In this document: positions 45,045 through 54,170 of the stretch, piece by piece | How positions within the stretch are numbered: the first letter of the stretch is position 1 | Layout: each line of letters opens with the position of its first letter | Assembly (NCBI RefSeq): GCF_003479425.1 | Contig: NZ_QUHC01000002.1 | Location: 1 to 64,000, forward strand | Direction: 5' to 3' | From: Odoribacter sp. AF15-53 | GTDB lineage: Bacteria > Bacteroidota > Bacteroidia > Bacteroidales > Marinifilaceae | DNA length: 64,000 bases | Made by a program: the position numbers and the translations under genes | Notes under the pieces: model-generated | What the model saw: only the letters and a program-made list of their open reading frames with translations | The model's database searches: none | What the model was told of the DNA's origin: nothing

Positions 45045-46922
45045 TTATTTTACTCGTTTCTGTATTCTTATCGCATTCAATATCGCCAGCAAGGCAACAC
45101 CCACGTCAGCGAAAACCGCCTCCCACATCGTGGCAACACCCCCGGCTCCCAGGATCAACACGATCAACTTCACCCCGAATGCCAGCGAGACGTTTTGCCA
45201 GATAATCCGGCGAGTCTCCTTCCCGACCCGGATGGCTGTCGCGATCCGACCGGGTTGATCGGTCTGGATCACCACATCCGCAATCTCAATCGCCGCGTCA
45301 CTTCCCAAACCACCCATGGCGATACCGACATCACTCAGGGCAAGCACCGGGGCATCATTGATACCGTCACCCACGAAAGCCACCCTCCGGTCCGGGTCCC
45401 GCTTCAAAGCCTCCACGTGAGCCACCTTATCTTCCGGTAGCAAATCCCCGTGAGCCTCGTCCACGCCCAAATACCCTGCTAATTTAGAAACAATTGTTTG
45501 TTTATCCCCCGATAAAATCTGAATATTATCAATATTCAATTTTTTTAAGGACTCTATCGCCTCTTTCGCATCCTCTTTCAACGTATCCGCCAGCAACAAG
45601 TGACCGACATACAACCCGTTGACAGCGCAAACCACGATCGTCTCCGGAACCTCCGCCAACCCGGCAGGGAAGGCGATCCCGTACTTTTCGAGCAAACGGG
45701 TATTTCCCACCAGCACCTCCTGCCCCTCCATGAAGGCTTTCAGTCCGTAGCCCGCCAGCTCGGTCACCTCGATATCCCGCACGATCCCGATCTCCCGGCT
45801 CTCGGTGTATCTCGCCACGGCTTTCGCTACCGGGTGATTGCTCCGACTCTCGACGGAAGCGATGGCCCGGATCACGTCCCCCTCGGTAAAACCTCCCCGC
45901 ACGTCAACCTGCTGCACCTCGAACACGCCTTTCGTCAGCGTCCCGGTCTTGTCGAACACGACGGTATTAATCTTCGTGATCGCGTCCAGATAGTTGCCGC
46001 CTTTAAAAAGAATACCCAGACGGGAAGCCGCCCCGATTCCCCCGAAGTATCCTAACGGGATACTCACGACCAAAGCACACGGACAGGATATAACCAGAAA
46101 GACCAACGCCCGGTACAACCAATCGTCCAAAACGAAAAGGAACGCGGGATGCACGACCGACACGATCCAGGGAATCAGCACGATCAACACCGCCAGCCCG
46201 GTCACCACCGGGGTATAAACACGGGCAAACTTGCGGATAAACAACTCCGCAGGGGCTTTTCGCTCGGAAGCATCCTGCACCAGTTTCAATATTCGGGACA
46301 AAGCACTCAGGTCGTACGGTTTCGCAACTTCCACCCGCACGACCCGATCGGTCACGATCATCCCCGCGAGTACCGTCCCGCCCTTCCGTATATCCCGCGG
46401 CACGCTCTCCCCGGTCAATGCCGCCGTGTTGAATGCCGCCACGTCCCCCAACATCACGCCATCCAACGGAACCCGCTCGCCCGCCTTCACCTCGATCACC
46501 TCGCCCACCTTCACCCGTTCCGGCTTCTCCACGACCTCACGCCCCTCACGGATAACCGTCGCCGTTTCCGGGCGTACATCCAATAACGCACGAATATTCG
46601 AACGAGCCTTATCAACCGCACTATCCTGAAACTTCTCCCCGATCGAATAGAATAGCATCACGGCAACCCCTTCCGGGTATTCCCCGATATAGAAGGCCCC
46701 GATCGCGGCCAAGCTCATCAACATAAACTCGTTGAAATATTCTTTCCCTCTCACGCTCTCGAATGCTTCTTTCAGAACCGGAAACCCAACGGGCAAAAAA
46801 GCAAGTAAATACCACACGAAACGCACTCCCGAAGGTTGAAACCACGCCATTTCCACCCAATTCATTCCTAATCCTGTCATCAACAGAACAAATGAAATCA
46901 ATTCCCTGATATACTTTTTCAT
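45045..46922 (-). CDS. Heavy-metal P-type ATPase (P1B, Zn/Cd/Pb type)
   Basis: A 625-residue P1B-ATPase. Visible motifs are TALTGESVPRDI (actuator), SCPCALVVSIPLG (the CPC metal site in helix 6), DKTGTLTKG (phosphorylated Asp), SRSNHPVAKAVARY (nucleotide HP motif) and GDGINDAPVLALSDVGIAMG (hinge). There is no N-terminal HMA domain; the protein begins directly with two membrane helices. CPC plus a Fur-like partner points to zinc or cadmium export from the cytoplasm. It is first in the operon with fur and HMA genes. Confidence 0.92.
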   Translation of the reverse strand: MKKYIRELISFVLLMTGLGMNWVEMAWFQPSGVRFVWYLLAFLPVGFPVLKEAFESVRGKEYFNEFMLMSLAAIGAFYIGEYPEGVAVMLFYSIGEKFQDSAVDKARSNIRALLDVRPETATVIREGREVVEKPERVKVGEVIEVKAGERVPLDGVMLGDVAAFNTAALTGESVPRDIRKGGTVLAGMIVTDRVVRVEVAKPYDLSALSRILKLVQDASERKAPAELFIRKFARVYTPVVTGLAVLIVLIPWIVSVVHPAFLFVLDDWLYRALVFLVISCPCALVVSIPLGYFGGIGAASRLGILFKGGNYLDAITKINTVVFDKTGTLTKGVFEVQQVDVRGGFTEGDVIRAIASVESRSNHPVAKAVARYTESREIGIVRDIEVTELAGYGLKAFMEGQEVLVGNTRLLEKYGIAFPAGLAEVPETIVVCAVNGLYVGHLLLADTLKEDAKEAIESLKKLNIDNIQILSGDKQTIVSKLAGYLGVDEAHGDLLPEDKVAHVEALKRDPDRRVAFVGDGINDAPVLALSDVGIAMGGLGSDAAIEIADVVIQTDQPGRIATAIRVGKETRRIIWQNVSLAFGVKLIVLILGAGGVATMWEAVFADVGVALLAILNAIRIQKRVK

Positions 46923-47040
46923 GACCTGTTTATTTTATTTTCCGTAAAATTACAGGTTATTCCCTGCAACTAAATTGCAAAGATCGCCAAAGGCGAGTTA
47001 CAGGTTGCAAGTTACATTTGCCTGCGGCAAGTTACAAGTT

Positions 47041-47138
47041 ATCGGCAGCACAAGCTGCCGTAAACAAAGCGCCCCGCAGGGGTCCATTGACTTTATGGAC
47101 CTTATGGACTTTATAGACTTTATAGACTTTATAGACTC
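47041..47138. repeat. Interspersed 9-bp-unit repeat element, copy C
   Basis: Core dyad CGGCAGC/GCTGCCG, ACAAAGCGCCCCGCAGGGGT, then five or six TTTATAGAC-type 9-bp units. The left 9-bp array seen in copies B and D is missing. It overlaps the last codons of the HxlR gene. Confidence 0.8.
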
Positions 47139-47500
47139 TTTTTTATCAACCGTCGTTCCATGATCTCCTCCATGTGTTCCAACGCCCAGTTCACGAAGGT
47201 TTCCACGTGAGGCATGAGGCTTTCGCCCAGTTCCGTAAGCCGGTATTCTACCCGTGGGGGAACCTCGGCATACACTTTCCGGGAAATCAACCCGTCGGTC
47301 TCCAACGTCCGTAAAGTGACGGTTAACATACGTTGAGAAATATCGGCGATCGTCTTGTGGATATCGCCAAAACGCATCGTTCCGTTTGCATGTAGCGTTA
47401 CCAGCACGAGCATTGACCACTTGTCGCCCAACCGACTTATAATGTCCCGGATAGGACACTTATTATTAGCATGAAAATTTTTCATTTTTTTATCGTCCAT
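47129..47500 (-). CDS. HxlR-family transcription regulator
   Basis: A 123-residue winged-helix regulator: NNKCPIRDIISRLGDKWSML (conserved Cys), TMRFGDIHKTIADISQRMLT, LRTLETDGLISRKVYAEVPP and RVEYRLTELGESLMPHVE. Its cysteine may sense electrophiles or redox state. It is divergent from the DJ-1/PfpI gene by about 150 bases and probably controls it. The stop codon (TAA) lies in the repeat copy C tail, so the last residues may have been changed by insertion of the repeat. Confidence 0.92.
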   Translation of the reverse strand: MDDKKMKNFHANNKCPIRDIISRLGDKWSMLVLVTLHANGTMRFGDIHKTIADISQRMLTVTLRTLETDGLISRKVYAEVPPRVEYRLTELGESLMPHVETFVNWALEHMEEIMERRLIKKSL

Positions 47501-47652
47501 ATCTTGTTAAGAATCAATATTAGTTATCTTCATGTAACTATCTTATCTCCAAGTACGTTCTTGTTTATATAAATCAGATAGATTACATTTGCTAAACAAA
47601 AGTAATAAACTTACTTAAAGGAACTATTGTTTAATTTAAAAATAATCGCATT

Positions 47653-48180
47653 ATGGCAAAGAAAGTTGCAGTTTTAGCAGTAAACCCGGTAAACGGATTC
47701 GGTTTATTCCAGTATTTGGAAACATTCTTCGAAAATGGCATCCCGTACAAAGTATTTGCAGTTGCCGACACGAAAGAGATCAAAACAAACTCAGGAATCA
47801 CCCTGTTTGCCGATGACGTGATCGCGAACCTAAAAGGCCACGAGGATGAATTCGACGCGCTGGTATTCGGATGTGGAGACGCGGTTCCAAAATTCGGAGA
47901 AAATGCCGGGAAACAGTACAATCAAGACATGCTGGCCGTCATCAAAGCATTCGGGGAAAAGGGCAAAATGATGATCGGCCATTGTGCTGCCGCCATGATG
48001 TTCGACTCCGTGGGCATCGCTAACGGGAAAAAAGTAGCCATCCACCCACTGGCAAAACCCGCCATTCAACACGCCATGGCTACCGACGAGAAATTCGAAA
48101 TCGACGGGAATTTCTACACCGCGCAAACAGAGAACTCGGTGTGGACGATGATGCCGCAGGTAATCGAGGCGTTGAAATAA
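47653..48180 (+). CDS. DJ-1/PfpI-like protein
   Basis: A 175-residue class I glutamine amidotransferase-like protein with a flavodoxin-like fold: VAVLAVNPVNGFGLFQYLET at the start, DALVFGCGDAVPKFGENAG, and the nucleophile elbow MIGHCAAAMMFDSVGI with a candidate catalytic Cys. Members act as chaperones, proteases or deglycases. The pairing with a divergent HxlR regulator suggests a role in electrophile or oxidative stress. The exact activity cannot be read from the sequence. Confidence 0.82.
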   Translation: MAKKVAVLAVNPVNGFGLFQYLETFFENGIPYKVFAVADTKEIKTNSGITLFADDVIANLKGHEDEFDALVFGCGDAVPKFGENAGKQYNQDMLAVIKAFGEKGKMMIGHCAAAMMFDSVGIANGKKVAIHPLAKPAIQHAMATDEKFEIDGNFYTAQTENSVWTMMPQVIEALK

Positions 48181-48198
48181 AAGTGCAAAGGCACTTTT

Positions 48199-48359
48199 AA
48201 GTTTATAAAGTTTGTAAAGTTTATAAGGTTCATAAAGTAAACAGGTGTCCTTCGGACTGTGTTTAAACGGCAGCTCATGCTGCCGTTGACAAAGCGCCCC
48301 GCAGGGGGCCACGAACTTTATAAACTTTATGAACTTTACAAACTTTATAAACCTTATAA
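48199..48359. repeat. Interspersed 9-bp-unit repeat element, copy D
   Basis: Full two-sided copy: TTTATAAAG-type units on the left, GGTGTCCTTCGGACTGT, CGGCAGC/GCTGCCG, ACAAAGCGCCCCGCAGGGGG, then CTTTATAAA-type units on the right. It fills the gap between two convergent genes. Confidence 0.85.
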
Positions 48360-48361
48360 TC

Positions 48362-49339
48362 TCACATCCTTTGCCCCAAGTAAGACTCTATCACCCGGAA
48401 CGGCACATCCTTTAATACAACCTTCTTATCTTTATCCAGCAAATAGAAGGTCGGGATTGCCCGCAAGTCATAAAGCCGTTCTTTCGTGATTACTTGCCCG
48501 TCGTCATAGGCACATATCCACTCCTTCGGTTGTACCGGCAGGAATTTACGCCACACGTCCAGTTCGGGGTCCGGGAAGACCGACAAAAACACCAGTCTTT
48601 TCTGTTTCCCCCGCGGGTTAGCATTCAGCAACGATTTCACGAAACCGGATGATTCCACCTCGGCCTTAATCGTGCGACAGGCATCACAATCCGGATTATT
48701 AAAGAAAAGAATCGTGTAATCGGAAGTTATTCCCGACAATTTCTCCTTTTTTCCCGAAGGCAGCGTGTACGTGAAATCGGTAGCCATGCTTCCCTGTCGG
48801 TTCTTCAATGCCATTTCCAACCGGAAAGCGGGACGCATCTTGTCGATCTCGCTCACCCGCTCGGATGCCGTAATATATTGTAACACGGGAATATAATACT
48901 CCTCGCTCAACATCGGGGAATTCGGGTCATACAGGTATTTAGCATATAGCTCGGTAAAGTGAGCGAACATCAACGTGTCGGCCGTCAACGCCTGCTCCAG
49001 CATCCCGGTAATTCCTTTCTCCAAGTCGGGATAAGGCACGTAAGGAAAAAGTTGCAGATAATTCACGAACGCCTGCTCCGTGATCTCCGGCATACGAATT
49101 AACGCCGTGTCGGCAAAATCGAATTTATCCCAGTAACGCGTGATCAGATACTTTGCCTGCGATCGCGGGTCGGTGTAAACCGAAGGAACTTCCGGAATCT
49201 GGAATGACCTGATCTTTACCTCTTTCCCCTCCTTCTTCCCCTTGTCTTTCGGGGAAGATGAACAAGCGGAAAGCACTGCCAATAAACTAACGGCAACGAA
49301 TCCGGCATAAATTAATTTATTTATTTTCATACACTTCAT
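48362..49339 (-). CDS. DUF5106-type lipoprotein with thioredoxin-like domain
   Basis: A 325-residue lipoprotein with lipobox VLSAC (Cys26). The middle part (about 60-190, YWDKFDFADTALIRMPEITE) resembles DUF5106. A thioredoxin-like domain (about 190-320) has YTILFFNNPDCDACRTIKAE, with a CDAC active-site-like motif, and the cis-proline region LRAIPTFYLLDKD. It probably acts in the periplasm in thiol-disulfide exchange. It ends directly at repeat copy D. A terminator-like stem (49518-49545) lies upstream, belonging to the preceding gene. Confidence 0.85.
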   Translation of the reverse strand: MKCMKINKLIYAGFVAVSLLAVLSACSSSPKDKGKKEGKEVKIRSFQIPEVPSVYTDPRSQAKYLITRYWDKFDFADTALIRMPEITEQAFVNYLQLFPYVPYPDLEKGITGMLEQALTADTLMFAHFTELYAKYLYDPNSPMLSEEYYIPVLQYITASERVSEIDKMRPAFRLEMALKNRQGSMATDFTYTLPSGKKEKLSGITSDYTILFFNNPDCDACRTIKAEVESSGFVKSLLNANPRGKQKRLVFLSVFPDPELDVWRKFLPVQPKEWICAYDDGQVITKERLYDLRAIPTFYLLDKDKKVVLKDVPFRVIESYLGQRM

Positions 49340-49390
49340 CTTCTTATATTACTAAAGAGGGTGTGTCAAATCTTTTTTATTCGCTAATCA

Positions 49391-49441
49391 CTCCCCCTTA
49401 CACAGCGGGAGAGTTAATTAGCAAGCAATTTCTTTCACCTC
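49391..49441. repeat. Degenerate copy of the MITE interior
   Basis: TCCCCCTTACACAGCGGGAG, then AGTTAATTAGCAAGCAATTT and CACCTC, matches the interior of the MITE at 54505-54666 (TCCCCCTTACACAGGGGGAG) with scattered changes. The terminal repeats are not preserved; GGGTGTGTCAAA at 49361-49372 may be a decayed end. Confidence 0.5.
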
Positions 49442-49517
49442 GTTAAAAATTAATTACTTCATTCTTCATAAAACGTCTACATTTTACAAATGTAACCAAT
49501 AATCCGCTACCATCAAA

Positions 49518-49545
49518 AAGAATCCGGGAGTAGTCCCGGATTCTT
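49518..49545 (-). terminator. Terminator of the regulator gene at 49569
   Basis: AAGAATCCGGGA and TCCCGGATTCTT form a perfect 12-bp stem with a GTAG loop; on the minus strand TTTTTGATGG follows. Confidence 0.85.
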
Positions 49546-49568
49546 AACACTAAAATCACACGCTCACA

Positions 49569-50528
49569 CTATAACATATCTACAATTTTTCTTTGTTCGT
49601 TAAAAAACATCATTCGTTGGATCTCGCCACTTTGCGAAATTAGCGTGGAATGTCTCTTCAACGAATGGATCCATTTCTTCTGGTAATTACAAATCTTACC
49701 ATCGCGAGAGTCCATCGAATTGATCGAATACACCCGCAGGAAACAGATCTGGAACCCGACTTTCTCCACGTAAGTATATGTCGCTTCAAAGTTCACGTTC
49801 GAAAGATAGATCGACAGCAAGTTCCCGTTGTGGAACGATCCTTTTTCAGATAAAACTTCCAACTCGTGTAATAGCTGGAGTAATTCTTTTTTCATATTCG
49901 CCACGTCGCTCGTCGAAACCAGTCCCAATTCCGCGAAATACTTGATTTCCTTCACGAACGAACCGAATACATTCTCATCCAGAATAAAACAAGTCCTCTT
50001 GACTGTTCTTAAATCTTCAATTAATTCCTTTTGAATTTTCATTAATTTTTCCGAAAGAACGATACCGGATAAGGACGTGGGGGTTCTCAATCGTTCGTTC
50101 TGGTATAACCACCTGCAAATTCGGAATTTTGACAGATGCTCGTAAGGGGCGTAGAATGTATAAGGAAGCGTGTTCGACGCCGTAATCACTTCCGACGTCG
50201 AGTCGGCTTTCACGTAACGGAAAAGCTTTTGATAACGAGCCAGAATCTCGCTATAATTATCCACCGGCTCCAGAGAATGGAGCACGTTCAAATCGAACAT
50301 CGCCCCGCTGGACATACTGTTGCCAATAATCTTGTCCAACGATATCCCCAGCTGGCTGGCGATGATCGCAACTTCACTGAACGTAAAAGCCACCTCCCCC
50401 CTTAATCTCCGGTAAATCGCCTCCTTACTCATGCACAATATATCCATGAGGATATTGGCGAGATTACCCTCTTTAGGGGTAATCTCCCGCATCGTGCTGA
50501 TTAGTTCATTTACCACGGCATTCTTCAT
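49569..50528 (-). CDS. HTH transcription regulator, paralog 1
   Basis: A 319-residue protein. The N-terminal 70 residues form a Cro/C1-like HTH (ILMDILCMSKEAIYRRLRGE, FTFSEVAIIASQLGISLDKI). The remaining 250 residues are helical, with KKELLQLLHELEVLSEKGSF, SIYLSNVNFEATYTYVEKVG and a closing LISQSGEIQRMMFFNEQRKI. It aligns along its whole length with the protein at 51161. It lies 14 bases downstream of the HU gene. I know this architecture from Bacteroidales near fimbrial and surface loci but not a confirmed function. Confidence 0.78.
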   Translation of the reverse strand: MKNAVVNELISTMREITPKEGNLANILMDILCMSKEAIYRRLRGEVAFTFSEVAIIASQLGISLDKIIGNSMSSGAMFDLNVLHSLEPVDNYSEILARYQKLFRYVKADSTSEVITASNTLPYTFYAPYEHLSKFRICRWLYQNERLRTPTSLSGIVLSEKLMKIQKELIEDLRTVKRTCFILDENVFGSFVKEIKYFAELGLVSTSDVANMKKELLQLLHELEVLSEKGSFHNGNLLSIYLSNVNFEATYTYVEKVGFQICFLRVYSINSMDSRDGKICNYQKKWIHSLKRHSTLISQSGEIQRMMFFNEQRKIVDML

Positions 50529-50542
50529 TGGGGCGCCGCTCC

Positions 50543-50806
50543 TTAATCAAAAAAGTATTTGCCAATAGAAAACTTCACCACTTTCTTAGCCGGGATAACC
50601 ATGTTTTCCTTGCTATTCGGGTTGTAACCGTTGCGCTCTTTACGATTTCTGATAGAGAAAGAGCCTAATTCCAACAACGATATTTTCTCGCCGTTCTTCA
50701 ATGTTTCAGCCATACTTCCGATCACGGCGTTCACTGCCTTCGCGGCTTCAACTTTACTAGTCCCGTTCTTTTCGGCTACTTTTTCAATTAATTCTCTCTT
50801 GTTCAT
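50543..50806 (-). CDS. HU-family DNA-binding protein
   Basis: An 87-residue HU/IHF-type protein: MNKRELIEKVAEKNGTSKVE, AVIGSMAETLKNGEKISLLE, GSFSIRNRKERNGYNPNSKE and PAKKVVKFSIGKYF. It bends DNA and could shape the local regulatory region. It shares a transcript direction with the regulator at 49569 and lies between the two paralogous regulators, a placement that looks like an insertion between duplicated genes or a functional trio. Confidence 0.93.
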   Translation of the reverse strand: MNKRELIEKVAEKNGTSKVEAAKAVNAVIGSMAETLKNGEKISLLELGSFSIRNRKERNGYNPNSKENMVIPAKKVVKFSIGKYFFD

Positions 50807-51160
50807 TGTTAATGGTTTTAAATTAATAAATAGAGTTTATCTCGCACGCATCACAAAACCGCACCCGGTGAATCAACACCAGATGCGGTTCGGATATACT
50901 ATCTGTATTTTTGTCTCATCAAGTCGCACGTTTTAAATTCATACTGTATAAATGGCATCTCGTCCATTCAGCAGTACAAATATGAAGCATATTCTTCACA
51001 AATCTGTGCTATATACAGAGTATCAATAAAATACAAACTTTCTAATATCGTACAATTTTTTACACTCTAGCTTAATTTATGAAATAAACCATTTTTAATT
51101 CACGCTTTCTTGCAGTTATCGAAACGAACCGAAAAATAAGTTGTCGATAATTGAATTCTC
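50807..51160. terminator. Intergenic stretch with terminator of regulator 2
   Basis: About 350 bases without a gene. It holds AACCGCA (50857-50863) paired with TGCGGTT (50884-50890) around an inner GGTG/CACC helix, probably the terminator of the gene at 51161. The rest is AT-rich, and I see no exact TAnnTTTG box on the minus strand for the HU gene. Confidence 0.55.
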
Positions 51161-52129
51161 TCATACACACAAGCCTTCGATAATTTCCCGTTGTGTTTTG
51201 AAGAATTTAATCCGTTGCATTTCCCCGCTCTGAGATATTAAGGTGGAAAATTTCTTCAACGAATGAATCCATTCTTTCACACTCTTGAAAACCGCCTCGT
51301 CGTGCGACGCGAAAGAGTTAATCGCGAACACCCGGATCAGGCTGACATGATAACTGGATGACGCTATATAGCTATAGGTAGCCTCGAAGTTCACGTTAGC
51401 TATATATATAGAAACCTCCTTCCCCGTCTTGAACGTTCCCCGGGTCGCGATCTCTTCTAGCTCATCGAGCAACTGGAGCAACTCTTTTTTCAATTTCTGC
51501 ACATACTCATGGGAGATCAGATGCACGCTAGCGAAATACTTGATATCGTTTATCAGGTAAACAAACAATTGATCATCCCATATATATTCGGTACGATTAA
51601 ACTCCTGCGATTCCCGCACGAATTCCCGCTGGCGTTCCAGCAACTTGTCTACCATCTCGATATCCTCGAAATGATTGTCAATGTCAATCTTCTCGAACTG
51701 GTACAACCATTTGAACATACGAAATTTCGACAGAAGCTCGTATTTCAGGTAGAATGTCTGCGGGATCATGTTCGACGACGTGCATAATTCCGACATCGGG
51801 TCGTCCTTGATCTCCCGGAATATCCTCACGTAATTATTGACAATCGAGTAATAAGTTTCCAGCGGATCGTGCTGCCGCACGATATTCAGATCAAAGATCG
51901 CGTTCGCGTTCATATTTGTCCCCACCAATTTATCCAGCGACACGCCCATCTTCTGGGAAATGATCGCGGCCTCTGCCAGAGTAAAGGGCACCTCCCCGCG
52001 TAACCTACGATACACGGCCTCCTTACCCAGGTATAACATATCTATTAGCGTGTTCGCCAAATAAACACCACTTGGGATTTTTTCTTTCATAGCTTTTATC
52101 AGCTCGCTATTATAATTAAAAGTTGTCAT
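51161..52129 (-). CDS. HTH transcription regulator, paralog 2
   Basis: A 322-residue paralog of the protein at 49569. Shared blocks are LIDMLYLGKEAVYRRLRGEV, FTLAEAAIISQKMGVSLDKL, KKELLQLLDELEEIATRGTF, SIYIANVNFEATYSYIASSS and LISQSGEMQRIKFFKTQREI. It is divergent from the DUF3575-DUF3868/OmpA pair at 52357, with about 230 bases between, which suggests that it controls the pair. The sensor region has no recognisable ligand site. Confidence 0.78.
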   Translation of the reverse strand: MTTFNYNSELIKAMKEKIPSGVYLANTLIDMLYLGKEAVYRRLRGEVPFTLAEAAIISQKMGVSLDKLVGTNMNANAIFDLNIVRQHDPLETYYSIVNNYVRIFREIKDDPMSELCTSSNMIPQTFYLKYELLSKFRMFKWLYQFEKIDIDNHFEDIEMVDKLLERQREFVRESQEFNRTEYIWDDQLFVYLINDIKYFASVHLISHEYVQKLKKELLQLLDELEEIATRGTFKTGKEVSIYIANVNFEATYSYIASSSYHVSLIRVFAINSFASHDEAVFKSVKEWIHSLKKFSTLISQSGEMQRIKFFKTQREIIEGLCV

Positions 52130-52356
52130 GATTTGAGTTTTTAATAATACAACTATTTGGTTTATTATACGTGTCTGTCTTTATTTTCGTTGCGAATTTC
52201 GAAATAAAAATTCTACTAATTTAATAAAAATCTCGGAATATAGGACAGAATTTGATTATTATTACTTCAATAGAACAGGTTTACTCCCGAAATACACCAT
52301 TAAAGTCACCATTCCATGCGTGGCAAAGGATATTTTTGTAATATCAAAAAAACAAA

Positions 52357-52953
52357 GTGAAAAGGGTTATGATGAGGAAATTGATAATTGTGCTTGGTCT
52401 ACTATTGTTTGTCACGGTGTTAAAAACGCACGGGCAAGAAAAACGGTTTTACGATGCCCCCGCGGTGGGAATAAAAACAAACGTTCTCTACTGGATGACG
52501 ACGACACTGAACATCGGGGCCGAAATCGGGTTAGGCAAGAAAACCACCCTGGATATACAAGGCGCGTATAACCCGTGGGATTTTAAAGACAACCAGAAAA
52601 TCAAGCTACGAATGGGACAAGTAGAGTTCCGTTACTGGACGGGTGAACGTTTTATCGGACACTTTTTCGGGCTACACGCTCACTACGGTGATTTTAACAT
52701 GGGAGGTTTCCAGATGCTGGGAATGGACAAATATCGCTACGAGGGCTCCCTTTACGGGGGTGGGATTTCATACGGCTACCAGTGGGTACTCGGTAAACGC
52801 CTGAATCTCGAAGCGACAATCGGACTCGGCTACGCCCGGATAGAGTACGACAAGCACGAGTACCAGGCCGGTGGCGATTTCATAAAAAAAGACACCCGGA
52901 ACTATTTCGGGCCAACGAAAGCGGGACTCTCTCTCGTATATATAATAAGATAA
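52357..52953 (+). CDS. DUF3575 outer-membrane protein (orphan pair)
   Basis: A 198-residue secreted protein; the signal peptide ends near HGQE (about 1-28). It shares with the fimbrial-operon protein at 25646 the blocks IKTNVLYWMTTTLNIGAEIG, LDIQGAYNPW, EFRYWTGERFIGHFFGLHAH and GISYGYQWVLGKRLNLEATI. It is followed 10 bases later by a DUF3868/OmpA gene, the same gene order as in the fimbrial operon, but no fimbrial subunit genes follow. Confidence 0.87.
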   Translation: MKRVMMRKLIIVLGLLLFVTVLKTHGQEKRFYDAPAVGIKTNVLYWMTTTLNIGAEIGLGKKTTLDIQGAYNPWDFKDNQKIKLRMGQVEFRYWTGERFIGHFFGLHAHYGDFNMGGFQMLGMDKYRYEGSLYGGGISYGYQWVLGKRLNLEATIGLGYARIEYDKHEYQAGGDFIKKDTRNYFGPTKAGLSLVYIIR

Positions 52954-52963
52954 AAAGAAGGCT

Positions 52964-54136
52964 ATGAGGAAAATATTGATACATATTACAATTTTACTCG
53001 CCACCGTGTTATTCTCGACCGGACTGGAAGCACAACAGGTTAACCTGGGACAAGTGCGGATTGTTCAAAACCGGTTCGAACAACAGGGAGATAGCCTGCA
53101 TGTAGCGTTGACGGTTGACATGAACGGACTGTCTATCAACCGAAAACGAGCATTCACGCTGACCCCGGTCATCGAAAGCGGGACGGAATCCATCGAGCTT
53201 CCGGCGATAGTGATCAACGGGGCGCAACGAGAAAAGGCCTATCAACGGGCCCTGGCATTCCATCGCGGGATCCCTCCCTTCCCCATTTACACGACCGTCA
53301 TGATCGGTCACCAAAGTTGGGAAAAGGTATCGTACAAGGTTTCCATTCCTTACGAAAAATGGATGAAGACATCAAAACTTAGCCTGCGGGAAAACTTCTA
53401 CGCGACCAACGGGGACAGTCGCCTGATATCGGTAAACACGCTAGCACCTTCCCTCGCGATGGAATACGAACCGGAAGGAGTGATCGCGCACGCTGAAGAG
53501 AAAACGGTTAAAACGGAACCCGTAATCGTTAAGGCAGAAGAAATTCCCGTTAAAGCGGAAGTGACGGTAAAAGTCGCACCGCCCGTGGTAAAAGAAACAA
53601 TTAACAAGGAAACTAAAAAGACATACACGAAAGAAGGTTCCGCGTACTTGGATTTTCCGGCAAACCAAACTCATATACTACCGGATTATCGAGGGAATGA
53701 CAAGGAACTTGGCAAGATCAGGGCAACGCTCGATTCGCTTATTTGCGACCCGAATCTCGAAATCGTCGATATTGACATGATCGGTTACGCTTCTCCCGAG
53801 GGAACATTCGCCCAAAACGAGGTGTTATCCAGAGAGCGAACCATAGCATTGAGAAATTATTTACGTGGCAGGTACCAGCTACCGGCAAACATTTATCGCG
53901 TTGATTGGAGAGGAGAAGACTGGATCGGGTTGAAGCAACTGATTCTCCGCCACGGTATGCCGGACGAGGATCGCGTACTGGATATCATCGAGAACTATGG
54001 CGTGTTCGAGGGAAGGGAAAAACGCCTCATGGACCTGAAAAACGGGCAACCCTACAGGTACATGCTCAAACAGTTCTTCCCGAAACTGAGACGCGTGGAT
54101 TACAAGATCACATACAAGATTATAAATAACGAATAA
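52964..54136 (+). CDS. DUF3868/OmpA-domain protein (orphan pair)
   Basis: A 390-residue secreted protein with a signal peptide (about 1-24, ending LEAQ). The DUF3868-like region covers about 25-160. A Lys/Glu/Val-rich linker follows (about 165-215, repeats such as VKTEPVIVKAEEIPVKAEV), then an OmpA-like domain (about 220-345) with IDMIGYASPEGTFAQNEVLS and a closing PYRYMLKQFFPKLR that matches the paralog at 24372 (PYRYMLKNFYPELR). The C-terminal TPR-like part of the paralog is missing. The four-hairpin array begins 34 bases downstream. Confidence 0.85.
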   Translation: MRKILIHITILLATVLFSTGLEAQQVNLGQVRIVQNRFEQQGDSLHVALTVDMNGLSINRKRAFTLTPVIESGTESIELPAIVINGAQREKAYQRALAFHRGIPPFPIYTTVMIGHQSWEKVSYKVSIPYEKWMKTSKLSLRENFYATNGDSRLISVNTLAPSLAMEYEPEGVIAHAEEKTVKTEPVIVKAEEIPVKAEVTVKVAPPVVKETINKETKKTYTKEGSAYLDFPANQTHILPDYRGNDKELGKIRATLDSLICDPNLEIVDIDMIGYASPEGTFAQNEVLSRERTIALRNYLRGRYQLPANIYRVDWRGEDWIGLKQLILRHGMPDEDRVLDIIENYGVFEGREKRLMDLKNGQPYRYMLKQFFPKLRRVDYKITYKIINNE

Positions 54137-54170
54137 AGAAATATATACTATGACTAAACCAAACTAAATT

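Noticed and set aside
46975..47163. ORFs encoding repeated FMDLMDFIDFIDFID or INFINLTNFIN-like peptides in the 9-bp repeat tails
   Set aside because: Tandem 9-bp units keep all frames open. The same pattern occurs in every copy and frame, so these are repeat artefacts and not genes.
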